Position numbers and translations under genes: made by a program. A stretch of DNA of 64,000 bases, taken from contig JAITSS010000052.1 in assembly GCA_031287565.1 (NCBI GenBank), positions 1 to 64,000 of the forward strand. The letters run 5' to 3'. Below, piece after piece: positions 7,977-17,340 of this stretch; position 1 is the first letter of the stretch; every line of letters starts with the position of its first letter. The notes beneath the pieces were generated by a model that had not been told where the DNA came from, ran no database searches, and saw only the letters and a program-made list of their open reading frames with translations. Source of the DNA: Desulfobulbaceae bacterium. GTDB lineage: Bacteria; Desulfobacterota; Desulfobulbia; Desulfobulbales; Desulfocapsaceae.

Positions 7977-9215
7977 TCAGAAGCGGTACTGGACGCCGAA
8001 GGTCAGAAGCACGGCGGCGCAGTCGGTGAACTCGCCGTCGATATGCTGGTTTTTCACCTTGCGGTCTTCCTTGACGTCAACGAGGGCGGCGACACCAATA
8101 TCCAGATTGTCGTTGACCGCGTAGCGCATACCCAGCGAGAACAGCCAGGCGTCGGAATCCGGTAGCTCGAAATTCACCGTCTCTTCCGGCACCGGGTTTT
8201 CGTCGTAGGCGAAGCCGGCCATTATATTGAATGTATTCGTCAGCGCATAATCGAAGCCGAGGCGAATGGCGCTGCTGTCATCCCAATCTTTTTTGACTGG
8301 GCGCTCAAAGGCCGCCGCCAAAACCGGGTTCATCACCGGCTGGTCATAGTCGAAATCAAGATGCTCATATTCCGACCAGAAGGTGCGATCAATGGTCAAT
8401 TCAACCGTCAACTTATCCCAGGTGTAGGCGGCGGACAGGGCGAGCACCGCCGGGGCAACCACCGTCACATTGCCGCTGGTATCAATGCCGCCGCCCATAT
8501 TGCTTTTGAGGATGACATCGCCCTTATAGTCGAGATCGACATGAGAACGGTAGGTAGCGGCCAGGTTCCAGTCTTTGGCCGGTTTGTAATCAATCGCCAG
8601 GTTGTAGCCCCACTCCGTGGTGTCGCCGTGCATATAGCGGCTGCCGGAAACGCCCATCTCCGGCGAAAGCATCCCGTTGCTCATGACCGTGGCCTTGGCG
8701 TAGAGCGCTCGGATGCCGCCGGAAATGGCAAATTTGTCGTTTATCGCGTAGGTGACGGTAGGGTTGATGTCGAACACGCGCAGGTCGAATTTTTCGGCGA
8801 AAGTCTTCGGCAGCGGGTCGTACCACCTTTTGCCCAGGCCATAGGGCACGGTGACTGAGAAGCCGAAGCGGAAATCCTTCCACTCCGGCGACACCAGGAA
8901 TATGGTTGGGATGAAATAATTCTCATCCTTCGATTCGGCGTTGTAGAGCGGACTGCGGCGGTCGGTGTAGTCCATGGCGGTCAGGTGCAGATAGGTGCCA
9001 TTGATTTCGGCCAGCCAGCCTTCCTTCAGCCAGACGACGGCGGCGGGGTTGAAGTAGGCGGCGTCGGCGGAGCTGGCCGAGGCGATATTGGCGCCACTTT
9101 TGGCGGTGGAATTGAGCGATTGTTCCGGAATGCGATAGCCAGACGCCAGGGCGCCGCCGCTTGCCATGGTGGTCAGGAGGGAGACAACCGCTGTGACGGA
9201 CAGAATTTTTTTCAT
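7977..9215 (-). CDS. FadL/TodX-family outer-membrane fatty-acid transporter
   Basis: A 412-residue outer-membrane beta-barrel protein. A signal peptide covers about residues 1-24 (ending ALASG). The mature N-terminus has the FadL plug region with SADAAYFNPAAVVWL, which contains the conserved NPA motif, and the sequence ends with alternating hydrophobic strands and a terminal aromatic residue (VQYRF), as needed for barrel assembly. FadL proteins pass long-chain fatty acids or other hydrophobic compounds across the outer membrane. It lies in the same orientation as, and downstream of, beta-oxidation genes, matching an uptake role. AAGGAA precedes the ATG. Confidence 0.9.
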   Translation of the reverse strand: MKKILSVTAVVSLLTTMASGGALASGYRIPEQSLNSTAKSGANIASASSADAAYFNPAAVVWLKEGWLAEINGTYLHLTAMDYTDRRSPLYNAESKDENYFIPTIFLVSPEWKDFRFGFSVTVPYGLGKRWYDPLPKTFAEKFDLRVFDINPTVTYAINDKFAISGGIRALYAKATVMSNGMLSPEMGVSGSRYMHGDTTEWGYNLAIDYKPAKDWNLAATYRSHVDLDYKGDVILKSNMGGGIDTSGNVTVVAPAVLALSAAYTWDKLTVELTIDRTFWSEYEHLDFDYDQPVMNPVLAAAFERPVKKDWDDSSAIRLGFDYALTNTFNIMAGFAYDENPVPEETVNFELPDSDAWLFSLGMRYAVNDNLDIGVAALVDVKEDRKVKNQHIDGEFTDCAAVLLTFGVQYRF

Positions 9216-9224
9216 GGCTGTTCC

Positions 9225-9671
9225 TTAAGTTTGATGATTCGCGTCCGGCCTGGACATGGCGCGGATCAGCGAGAGCAATTCTTGCACTTCTTCAACCTCG
9301 GCCTTCATCGCCAGCGCCCGGCCATTTTTATCAGCGATGACGAAGGTGATGAGGGCGTCGGAGGCGATTTCGCCGCTTTCCAGCAGAATGATTTCCTGCC
9401 GCAGAGTGGCGCTGTGTTCGCCGATCTTTTCGAGGCTGGTCCTGACCTCTATCGCCGTGCCAATCACCACCGATTTGCGGTAGTTGACGTTGATGTTGAC
9501 GATGGCAAAGGTCAGTCCTTTGGCCATCCATCGCCGCAGATCGACGGCCTGATCGAGCCAGGCCCAGCGATCCTCCTCGTAAAATTCCAGATAACGGGCG
9601 TTATTGACATGCCCGTAAAAATCGCAGTGATAGCCATGCACTTTGATGCGGGTCGCCTTGTGTCGCTCCAC
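9225..9671 (-). CDS. Acyl-CoA thioesterase, 4HBT/YbgC-FadM-like hotdog fold
   Basis: A 148-residue hotdog-fold thioesterase. The catalytic segment CDFYGHVNNARYLEFYEE (about 16-33) contains the Asp and the HVNNARYLE signature of the YbgC/FadM group. Start is GTG with AAGGAGA 4 nt upstream. Members hydrolyse acyl-CoA thioesters; FadM in E. coli clears poorly degradable intermediates of beta-oxidation, and the setting between a porin and beta-oxidation genes fits that. Exact acyl preference cannot be read from sequence. Confidence 0.85.
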   Translation of the reverse strand: MERHKATRIKVHGYHCDFYGHVNNARYLEFYEEDRWAWLDQAVDLRRWMAKGLTFAIVNINVNYRKSVVIGTAIEVRTSLEKIGEHSATLRQEIILLESGEIASDALITFVIADKNGRALAMKAEVEEVQELLSLIRAMSRPDANHQT

Positions 9672-9710
9672 GTTTTCTCCTTGTTCGCTTTTTATTGGCG
9701 GCGCGGGCCA

Positions 9711-10040
9711 TCATCCTTTGCCGAAGCAACGGAGAAAGGTCTCTAACGCCGCCGGATCGTTGGATTTGATTGCGCCGCCAAGAAAATCGCCGAGGCTGGG
9801 GCGGCGGCCATCCCGCCAGATTTCGATAAAAAAACCGGCGCTGGTTTTACACACGCAATCGGCGGCATCAAGGGTTTTTCCATCTTCGACCAGCGCTCGC
9901 AGCGCATCCAAGCGCACCGTCTTCTTGTTTTCACCAAGCGAAAAATAGTAGCTTTTAGCCTGGTCGATGAGGCCGACAAGGTACTGGCCGGGCATGGCCG
10001 CGAAGATCGCGTCCAGTTCGTTTTTTTCAGGCGAAGACAT
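9711..10040 (-). CDS. Hypothetical protein within the fad cluster
   Basis: A 109-residue cytoplasmic protein starting with MSSPEKNELDAIFAAMPGQY. The start at 10040 is chosen because GGAGGA lies 8 nt upstream; it overlaps the end of the acyl-CoA dehydrogenase gene by 14 nt, so the two are coupled. The protein has an internal CVCKTSAGFFIEIWRDGR segment and a C-terminal GGAIKSNDPAALETFLRCF. No signal peptide or membrane helix. I do not recognise the family; position implies a role tied to the dehydrogenase or acyl-CoA metabolism. Confidence 0.7.
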   Translation of the reverse strand: MSSPEKNELDAIFAAMPGQYLVGLIDQAKSYYFSLGENKKTVRLDALRALVEDGKTLDAADCVCKTSAGFFIEIWRDGRRPSLGDFLGGAIKSNDPAALETFLRCFGKG

Positions 10041-11808
10041 AACGCTCGTCCTCCAGGGCCGCTTTGGCCAAAAGGCGCTTGGCGGCCAGAAGTCCGGTGG
10101 CGTCGTATTTGCCAAACCGGCGGACGCCAGAGAGGATCATGGCCAGGGTGTCGCCTTCTTCGATGTAAAAAGCGGCGCGGCGGGCGGCGCTGGCCGTGGT
10201 TTCACTGGCGGCGAAGGCAAAAATCTTCACCGCCGCTTGCAACAGTTCGCGGCGGGCGGCGCTGGCGCGCGCGTAGTGCTTTTCCGCCCGCAGAACCGCG
10301 CTTTCCAGGGCGTAAATCTGGATGGCGATGTCGGCCACGGCGAGGAAAATTTCCTGCTCGCTGACGATTTTGTCGCGGAATTTTTTCACGGCGCTTCCGG
10401 CCAGAATCAGGAAAAGCGTTTTCAGATTTTGCGTCAGCGCCTTTTCGGTGGCGAACGGTAGCGTCTCGTCCACTTCCTCAAAGCTGGGCGTCATCAGGGC
10501 CTCGAAGGCTTGCATGGCCTTTTTTTGCAGCGGTAATTCGCCTTTTTCCGCCTTGCGCAGAATCATGCCGGGAATCAGGAGGCGGTTGATTTCGTTGGTG
10601 CCCTCGAAGATGCGGTTGATGCGCTCGTCACGATAAAAACGTTCGGCCGAGTATTCGCTGATGAAGCCGTAGCCACCATGAATCTGCACCACCTCATCGA
10701 CGACTTCGGCCAGGACTTCGCTGCAAAAGACCTTGGCGATGCCGCATTCCGCCGCGTATTCCTCAATGCCGCGCTGGTATTCCTCATAATAGTTGGGCGT
10801 GCTTTTCGGGATGGCCGCGAGTTTTTCATCCAGTTGCCCGGCCAGGCGATAAACCAGTGATTCCGAAGCGAAAAGCGCCGCCGTCATATTGGCGATTTTT
10901 TCCTGTATGGCCCCGAAGCGGCCAATCGGCGTGTTGAATTGTTTGCGGACATTGGCGTATTTAAGGCCCTCGACCAGCGCCTCTTTGGCCGCGCCGGTGA
11001 CACAGGCCCCCAGCTTGAAGCGCCCGACGTTTAAGACGTTGAAGGCGATTTTGTGGCCTTTGCCCGCCTCGCCGAGCAGATTTTCCACCGGCACCTGACA
11101 ATTATCAAGTATAATCTGTACCGTCGATGATCCCTTGATGCCGAGCTTTTTCTCTTCTTTCCCGACTGTAAGGCCGGGAAAAGTCCGCTCCACGAGAAAA
11201 GCAGTGAAATGCTGTTTGTCGATTTTCGCGAAGATGGTGTAGAGGTCGGCGAAGCCGCCGTTGGTGATGAACTGTTTGGTGCCGTTCAGGATGTAGTGTT
11301 TGCCATCTGGGCTGAGCGTGGCTGTGGCCTGCGCGCCCAGCGCGTCGCTGCCGGAACCGGGTTCAGTCAGGCAATACGAGGCGATCCAGGCGCCGGAAAT
11401 CAGTTTGCCCAGATACTTTTCCTTTTGCTCTTTGGTGCCGTAGTAGACGAGCGGCAGCGTGCCGATACCGGTGTGGGCGATCATGGCGACGGAAAAAGCG
11501 CCGCTACGGGCGATCTTTTCGCTGACCACCATGCCGGTGGCTTTGTCGAGTTCCAGGCCGCCGTACTCCTCCGGCGCGTCCATCATGAGAAATCCCAGCT
11601 CACCGGCCCGGCGCAGTCCGGCGACGACCTTGGTAAAATCCTGCTGATCGATTTCCGCCACGTGCGGCATGATTTCATTGGTGACGAACTGGTCGGCGGT
11701 ATTGGCCATCTGCCGTTGTTCATCGCTGAAATCTTCCGGCGTGAAGACCTTGGCGCACTGGGTTTCCGCGACGAGATATTCGCCGCCTTTACTACAGTTT
11801 TCGCTCAT
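10027..11808 (-). CDS. Acyl-CoA dehydrogenase with C-terminal extension (VLCAD-like)
   Basis: FAD-dependent enzyme for the first step of beta-oxidation. 593 residues, longer than the ~380 of short/medium-chain enzymes: a standard dehydrogenase domain (about 20-430) plus a ~160-residue helical extension as in VLCAD/ACAD9-type enzymes. Seen motifs are YCLTEPGSGSDA, the substrate-loop region GSSTVQIILDNCQVP, QIHGGYGFISEYSAERFYRD, and IFEGTNEINR with the catalytic glutamate. GAGGATG precedes the ATG. It needs an electron-transfer flavoprotein, which is not encoded here. It is cotranscribed with thiolase 23 nt upstream. Confidence 0.93.
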   Translation of the reverse strand: MSENCSKGGEYLVAETQCAKVFTPEDFSDEQRQMANTADQFVTNEIMPHVAEIDQQDFTKVVAGLRRAGELGFLMMDAPEEYGGLELDKATGMVVSEKIARSGAFSVAMIAHTGIGTLPLVYYGTKEQKEKYLGKLISGAWIASYCLTEPGSGSDALGAQATATLSPDGKHYILNGTKQFITNGGFADLYTIFAKIDKQHFTAFLVERTFPGLTVGKEEKKLGIKGSSTVQIILDNCQVPVENLLGEAGKGHKIAFNVLNVGRFKLGACVTGAAKEALVEGLKYANVRKQFNTPIGRFGAIQEKIANMTAALFASESLVYRLAGQLDEKLAAIPKSTPNYYEEYQRGIEEYAAECGIAKVFCSEVLAEVVDEVVQIHGGYGFISEYSAERFYRDERINRIFEGTNEINRLLIPGMILRKAEKGELPLQKKAMQAFEALMTPSFEEVDETLPFATEKALTQNLKTLFLILAGSAVKKFRDKIVSEQEIFLAVADIAIQIYALESAVLRAEKHYARASAARRELLQAAVKIFAFAASETTASAARRAAFYIEEGDTLAMILSGVRRFGKYDATGLLAAKRLLAKAALEDERYVFA

Positions 11809-11831
11809 GATTTCATCCTCATTTGTTTGGA

Positions 11832-13004
11832 TTATAATTTTTCAAAAACGCCCGCCGCGCCCATGCCGCCGCCGACACACATCGACACCAGGCCGTAGCG
11901 CAGGCTCCGTTTGCCCATCTCGTGCAGCAAGGTGGCGGTCAGCTTGGCGCCGGTGCAGCCCAAGGGATGCCCCAAGGCGATAGCGCCGCCGTTGACATTG
12001 ATGATTTCCCGATTCAGCAGAAGCGTGTTGATAACCGCCAGGGCCTGGGCGGCGAAGGCTTCGTTCAGCTCAATCAGTTGGATGTCTTTCTGGTCTAAGC
12101 CAGCCAGTTTCAGGGCCGCCGGGATGGCGGCGATCGGGCCGATGCCCATCAGTTCCGGCGGCACTCCTTTGACCGCGAAGGCGACAAAGCGGGCGAAGGG
12201 CGTTTTCCCGCTTCTCTTCAGATACTCTTCAGAAACCAGCATCGTTGCCGCCGCGCCGTCGGTGAGCTGTGACGAATTGCCGGCGGTGACGGTGCCGCCG
12301 TTTTTGAAAACCGGGCGTAGTTTGGCCAGGCTTTCGACGGTGGCGTCGGGCCGCACGCCGTCGTCAATTGTCACCAGGCTTTTTTTCTTCATCATCTTGC
12401 CGCCGATCAGACGGCAGTCTTCCACTTCGACCGGGATGATTTCGTCCTTGAAACGGCCGCCCTCAATGGCCGCAGTCGCCTTGGCGTGGCTTGCCGCCGC
12501 CAATTCATCCATCATGGCCCGACTGACGTCGTACTGCGCGGCGACCAGTTCGGCCGTGATTCCCATGTTGGCGTAATTCTCTTCCCTGGCCGCCAGCAAA
12601 CCTGGATTGGCGGCGTATTTCAGGCCGCCCATCGGCACGCAGGTCATTGATTCGACGCCGCCCGCGATGATGCAGTCGGCAAAGCCGCACATGATCCGTT
12701 CGGCGGCATGGGCGATGCTTTGCAGGCCGGAGGCGCAGAAGCGGTTGATGGTTTCTCCGGCTACTTCCACCGGCAATCCGGCCTTCAAGGCCGCGATGCG
12801 CCCGACGTTCATTCCCTGTTCCGCTTCTGGAAACGAGCAGCCGAGGGCGACATCATCGACCATGGCCGGGTCGGCGCCGGTCCGTTCGAGAAGCCCTTTG
12901 ATGGCCAGGGCGGCCAAGTCGTCGGGGCGCATATCCTTGAATTTTCCTTTGCCAGCGCGGCAGCCGGCGGTGCGATAACTGGCCAAAATATAGGCGGGTT
13001 TCAT
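11832..13004 (-). CDS. Acetyl-CoA acyltransferase (3-ketoacyl-CoA thiolase)
   Basis: Thiolytic cleavage of 3-ketoacyl-CoA to acetyl-CoA in beta-oxidation. 390 residues. The acylated cysteine lies in NRFCASGLQSI (about 90), the catalytic histidine in GGAIALGHPLGCTGA (about 345) and the second cysteine in SMCVGGGMGAA near the C-terminus. Family resemblance and neighbours favour the degradative (FadA/FadI) type over a biosynthetic acetoacetyl-CoA thiolase. AGAGGAA lies upstream of the ATG, and the HCDH/ECH gene ends 33 nt upstream. Confidence 0.93.
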   Translation of the reverse strand: MKPAYILASYRTAGCRAGKGKFKDMRPDDLAALAIKGLLERTGADPAMVDDVALGCSFPEAEQGMNVGRIAALKAGLPVEVAGETINRFCASGLQSIAHAAERIMCGFADCIIAGGVESMTCVPMGGLKYAANPGLLAAREENYANMGITAELVAAQYDVSRAMMDELAAASHAKATAAIEGGRFKDEIIPVEVEDCRLIGGKMMKKKSLVTIDDGVRPDATVESLAKLRPVFKNGGTVTAGNSSQLTDGAAATMLVSEEYLKRSGKTPFARFVAFAVKGVPPELMGIGPIAAIPAALKLAGLDQKDIQLIELNEAFAAQALAVINTLLLNREIINVNGGAIALGHPLGCTGAKLTATLLHEMGKRSLRYGLVSMCVGGGMGAAGVFEKL

Positions 13005-13037
13005 AAAATTCCTCTTTAGTGATGTGAATTGCGCGGA

Positions 13038-15425
13038 TCAGTTGCGTAGCGCCTTGCCTTTTTGCAGCATGTGCCGCACCCGCTCCGCCGTCTTCTTGTT
13101 GCCGCACAGCCGCAAAAAGGCCTCGCGCTCCAGGGCCAGCAGATAGTCCTCCGTGAGCAAAGCGCCGGGATTGACATCGCCGCCGCAGATGACCAGGGCG
13201 ATCTGGCTGGCGATCTCGTAGTCGTACTCGCTGATGAAAGAACCCATCTTCATGTTCCAGAGTTGGCTTCTGATGCTGGCGGCGACGCCCCGCCCCGGCG
13301 CGGCGATATCGACCCGCGGTCGCGGCGGCTGGTAATTGACGGCTAAAGCCAGAACCTTTTGTTTGGCGTCAGCGAGCAGCCGGTCAATATCCATGGTGAT
13401 GCTGTCGCCACGGCGCAGGTAGTTCATGGCGAAGAGTTCCGCCGCGCCCATGGAAACGGTGGCCATGCCGATTTGCTGGAAATGCTTGAAGATGAACGGC
13501 TGCGGGTCGGTTCCGTACATCGCCGCCAGGTCGGCGGCCCGGATGCACATTTCTTTCAGACCGCCGCCGGCGGGCAGCAGGCCGACCCCGATCTCCACCA
13601 ATCCCATATAGGTTTCGGCGTGGGCGCAGATAGCGTCGGAATGCAGGCAGTATTCGCAGCCGCCGCCTAACGTCATGCCGAAAGGCGCGGCCACCACCGG
13701 AACTTTGGCGTATTTCAGAGCCATGGTCGCCTTTTGGAAGGATTTGACGGCCAGGGAAATATCGTCGTAGGCCCCTTCCGCCATCGCCACCGCCATCATC
13801 ATCAGGTTGGCGCCAACGGAAAAATTTTTGCCCTGGTTGCCGACGACCAGGCCGACGCCCTCGCGCTCGGCCCTGGCCACCGCCTTGTGGGTCATGGCCA
13901 GAATATCCGAGGTAATGGCGTTCATCTTCGAGTGAAATTCCAGGCAGAATACGCCGTCGCCCATATCGAGCACCGAGCAATTGGCGCTTCGCTCCACCAG
14001 ACGGCCAGATTTTTTCAGAATATCCAGGCGGATTTCGCCCGCCGCCCTTGGCACAGCGAGGTATTTGCCTGTCGCTAAATCAAAATACTGCCGTTCGCCA
14101 TCGGCCCCATCGCGATAAAAGGCGGTGAGCGTTTTCAGCATTTGCGGCACGGCGACGCCATCTTTTTCGGAGCGGTCAACAAATTTGGCGACGCCAATGG
14201 CGTCGAGCATCTCAAATGGCCCCAACTCCCAGTTAAAGCCCCAGCGCATGGCCTGGTCGATGTTGATCACATCCGAGGCGATTTCCGGGATGCGCTTGCA
14301 GGCGTAAATCAGCGTGTCGCGCAGACTTTTCCAGGCGAATTCGGCGGCTTTATCCTGGCCGCCGATGACAATCCGGAGTCGCTCCGCCGCCTCATCGGCC
14401 TGTTTGGCCGCTTCCACCGAGGCGAATTTCGGTTTGACAAGGGGTTTGTAGTCGCCGCTTTGGTAGTCGTATTGGAAAATCAGTTTTTTGCCGCTCTCCT
14501 TTTCTTTTTTGTAAAAGCCCTGCCGCGTCTTATTGCCCAAGAGTTTGTTTGTGAGCATCTCCTGGATGAAGGGCGGCATTTTGAAGACCTGGCGCTCGTC
14601 GTCGCCGGTCAGAACTTGCCAGGAATTTTCGGCGACATGGGCCAGGGTGTCGAGGCCAACCAGATCGATGGTGCGGAAGGCGGCGCTCTTTGGTCGGGCG
14701 GTGGCGGGTCCGGCCACCGCGTCCACCTCTTCAACAGTCAGGCCCATGGCCATCATGTGCTGAATGGATTTGCAGATGGCGTAGGTGCCGATGCGATTGG
14801 CGATGAAATTCGGCGTATCCTGACAAAAAACAACACCTTTTCCGAGGCCCTGCCGCATGAAAGCGGTCATGGCCGTAAGCGTTTCCGGGCTGGTTTCGGC
14901 GCAGGGCGTCAGTTCCATCAGGCGCATGTAGCGCGGCGGGTTGAAGAAGTGGGTGACGAGAAAGCGGCCGCGCATATCTTCCGGCAGCGCTTTGGCCATT
15001 TCGTTCACCGACAAGCCGCTGGTATTACTTGATAGTATCGCATCCGGGCCAAGATGGGGCGCGACCTTTGCGAACAGCGACAGCTTTATCGGCAGGTGTT
15101 CGACAACCACCTCCAGCACCCAGTCGCAGGCCGTCAGTTTATCCAGGTCATCCGTGAAATTGCCGGTGGATATGCGCTTTATGTGTTCGCCAAGAAAGAG
15201 CGCCGCCGGTTTCATTTTTATCAGGCTGTTCAGTCCGGCCTGGGCGATGCGGTTGCGGAATTCCGGGCTGTCACTGGTCAGTCCTTTGGCTTTTTCCTCC
15301 GGGGTCAGTTCTTTGGGAAGCATATCCAGCATCAGCACTTCCAGTCCGGCGTTTGCCAGATGCGCGGCGATGGTGGCGCCCATGACGCCCGCTCCAAGCA
15401 CGGCGGCGCGGTGTATTTTTTTCAT
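13038..15425 (-). CDS. 3-hydroxyacyl-CoA dehydrogenase / enoyl-CoA hydratase fusion (FadN-like)
   Basis: Bifunctional beta-oxidation enzyme of 795 residues. Domain order is dehydrogenase first (NAD motif GAGVMG at 11-16; NRIGTYAICKS region; HCDH C-domain to about 430) and hydratase/isomerase last (about 475-795, with KNFSVGANL and TLGGGCEYCLHSD oxyanion loops). This is the FadN order of Bacillus, the reverse of E. coli FadB. The frame opens two TTG codons earlier, but the ATG at 15425 has AAGGAGA at a 6-nt spacing and is preferred. It lies 31 nt after the acyl-CoA ligase. Confidence 0.93.
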   Translation of the reverse strand: MKKIHRAAVLGAGVMGATIAAHLANAGLEVLMLDMLPKELTPEEKAKGLTSDSPEFRNRIAQAGLNSLIKMKPAALFLGEHIKRISTGNFTDDLDKLTACDWVLEVVVEHLPIKLSLFAKVAPHLGPDAILSSNTSGLSVNEMAKALPEDMRGRFLVTHFFNPPRYMRLMELTPCAETSPETLTAMTAFMRQGLGKGVVFCQDTPNFIANRIGTYAICKSIQHMMAMGLTVEEVDAVAGPATARPKSAAFRTIDLVGLDTLAHVAENSWQVLTGDDERQVFKMPPFIQEMLTNKLLGNKTRQGFYKKEKESGKKLIFQYDYQSGDYKPLVKPKFASVEAAKQADEAAERLRIVIGGQDKAAEFAWKSLRDTLIYACKRIPEIASDVINIDQAMRWGFNWELGPFEMLDAIGVAKFVDRSEKDGVAVPQMLKTLTAFYRDGADGERQYFDLATGKYLAVPRAAGEIRLDILKKSGRLVERSANCSVLDMGDGVFCLEFHSKMNAITSDILAMTHKAVARAEREGVGLVVGNQGKNFSVGANLMMMAVAMAEGAYDDISLAVKSFQKATMALKYAKVPVVAAPFGMTLGGGCEYCLHSDAICAHAETYMGLVEIGVGLLPAGGGLKEMCIRAADLAAMYGTDPQPFIFKHFQQIGMATVSMGAAELFAMNYLRRGDSITMDIDRLLADAKQKVLALAVNYQPPRPRVDIAAPGRGVAASIRSQLWNMKMGSFISEYDYEIASQIALVICGGDVNPGALLTEDYLLALEREAFLRLCGNKKTAERVRHMLQKGKALRN

Positions 15426-15456
15426 CAACAATCTCCTTATCAGGTTGTGGCCTGTC

Positions 15457-17340
15457 TCAGCGGCCTTGGTTGCTGTGGGCAGCGCCGTGGTGGCTGCCGA
15501 TTGTTTCCATATTGCGCATGTCGATGCGGCTGTCGGCGGCGGCGTAGAGTTCCTCGATCAAATCCTGGTATTTCTGGCTAATCACTCGCCGCTTCAGTTT
15601 CATGGTCGAGGTCAGTTCGCCGCCATCGATGGTGAAATCGCTGACCAGAATCGCGAAATTCTTGATCGTGCTGTACGGCGGCTGGCTGGCGTTGAATTCG
15701 TCGATGACCCCTTGATATACCTCGCGGATGCGGGGATTGGCGGCCAGCTCCTGCATGTCAATGAAATGGATGTCCATCTCGCGGCTGAGATCGACCAAGC
15801 GCTCAATATTCGGGGTCAAAAGTGCCACCAGATAGGGTTTGCGGTCGCCGATGACGATGGCTTGCTCGATGTATTTGTTCAGGCGCAATTCGCTTTCCAG
15901 CGGTTGCGGCGCGATGTTCTTGCCGCCCGCCGTGACGATCAGCTCCTTTTTACGGTCAACGATATAAATGAAACCCTCCTCGTCGATGCGGGCGATGTCA
16001 CCGGTGCGGAACCAGCCGTCGCCCATGGCCTCCTGGTTGGCCGCTTCGTTGTTGTGGTAGCCGCGCATCAGTTGCGGGCCGCGCGTCAGCAGTTCGCCGT
16101 CTTCGGCCAGTTTGACTTCGGTTTTGTTGATTGCCTTGCCGACGGCGGCGAAGCGGATGTCCCGCCAGGTGTTCACCGCGATGACCGGGCTGGTTTCAGT
16201 CAGGCCGTAGCCCTGAAACACTGGCATCCCAATGGCCCACATGAACCTGGTGATCACCTCGTCCAAAGGCGCGCCGCCGCAGAGGAAAAAGCGGATTCGC
16301 CCGCCGAAGCGCTTTCTTATGGCTTGGAAAACCAGTTTATCGAACAGGCGATATTGCCAGGCGAGCAAACCCGGATTTTCTCGGCGCACGTACTTTTTTT
16401 CGACGTAACGCTCGCCGGTCGCCACCGCCTTACGGAACAAAGCGCTACGGAGGCGGCCGGCCTGGCGGACGCTGTCGTAAATCCGCGAATGAATTTTCTC
16501 GAACAGGCGCGGAATGGAGACCATGGCGTCCGGGCGGATTTCGCCCATGTTTTCCATGACCAGTCTGGTATTTTCGGCAAAGGCCAGATGGTTGCCCAAA
16601 ATCAAGGTGGCGTAGTAGCCAGCGGTGCGCTCCAGGACATGACTGAGCGGCAAAAAACTTAAGAAAGTCATCGGGTTTGGCAAGTCGCCAAAACCTTCCA
16701 AGGCATACTGAGCGTTTGATAGGATATTGCCATGGGTCAGCGCCACGCCTTTGGGAACCCCGGTCGTTCCCGACGTGTAGATGATGGTCAGGATGTCGTC
16801 TTGGCGGATGGCGTCGATGCCGGATTCAATGCGTGATTTATCCGCCTCGCTCAGGGGGATTTCCGGTTCGGACAGTTGAAACTGGGTGAATACCGGGAAA
16901 TCTTTGTCGCCGATAAACTGCTCGAAGGAGACCACCATCCGTACCCGTGGAATAAGTTCGCGCACGGCCAGGAGCTTTTCATATTGCCCTCTGGTCGAAA
17001 CGAACACGATGTCCGATTCGCTGTGGTTGATGACATAAGCGGCTTCTTTGCCGGTGTCGGTGGCGTAAATCGGCACCGATATGGCTCGGCATGACTGAAT
17101 GGAAAAGTCAGCGATGGCCCAGCCCAGGCGGTTTTCCGAAAAGATCGCCACCCGGTCGCCGGGGGCTACGCCGATTTTCGCCAGGCCGCGCGCGTGCATC
17201 AGCGCCCGCTCATAAAATTCCGCGTAGGTCAGCGAGATATACAGGCCTTTTTTCTTGAAGCTGACGGCGGTGCGCGGTCCGTAGCGGTCGATGTTCGCTT
17301 TGATCGCCGCAAGGATTGAATTGTGTGACAGGATGTCCAT
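15457..17340 (-). CDS. Long-chain fatty-acid-CoA ligase, AMP-forming
   Basis: Activates long-chain fatty acids with ATP and CoA for beta-oxidation. 627 residues from the ATG at 17340, preceded by GGGAGC; further in-frame upstream codons lack a good ribosome site and the family begins about here. The P-loop-like motif IIYTSGTTGVPKG is present, with QGYGLTETSPVIAVN, the hinge segment WFRTGDIARIDEEGFIYIVDR (in part) and a lysine-containing C-domain. Its length and C-terminal region are like FAA1/FadD15-type ligases. First gene of the minus-strand fad cluster, so regulation of the cluster probably acts in the 590-nt region upstream. Confidence 0.92.
   Translation of the reverse strand: MDILSHNSILAAIKANIDRYGPRTAVSFKKKGLYISLTYAEFYERALMHARGLAKIGVAPGDRVAIFSENRLGWAIADFSIQSCRAISVPIYATDTGKEAAYVINHSESDIVFVSTRGQYEKLLAVRELIPRVRMVVSFEQFIGDKDFPVFTQFQLSEPEIPLSEADKSRIESGIDAIRQDDILTIIYTSGTTGVPKGVALTHGNILSNAQYALEGFGDLPNPMTFLSFLPLSHVLERTAGYYATLILGNHLAFAENTRLVMENMGEIRPDAMVSIPRLFEKIHSRIYDSVRQAGRLRSALFRKAVATGERYVEKKYVRRENPGLLAWQYRLFDKLVFQAIRKRFGGRIRFFLCGGAPLDEVITRFMWAIGMPVFQGYGLTETSPVIAVNTWRDIRFAAVGKAINKTEVKLAEDGELLTRGPQLMRGYHNNEAANQEAMGDGWFRTGDIARIDEEGFIYIVDRKKELIVTAGGKNIAPQPLESELRLNKYIEQAIVIGDRKPYLVALLTPNIERLVDLSREMDIHFIDMQELAANPRIREVYQGVIDEFNASQPPYSTIKNFAILVSDFTIDGGELTSTMKLKRRVISQKYQDLIEELYAAADSRIDMRNMETIGSHHGAAHSNQGR

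Noticed and set aside
14941-16662. A 573-codon plus-strand open frame
   Set aside because: It is antisense to the HCDH/ECH and acyl-CoA ligase genes, which have clear family motifs. High GC and codon bias create long open shadows on the opposite strand.
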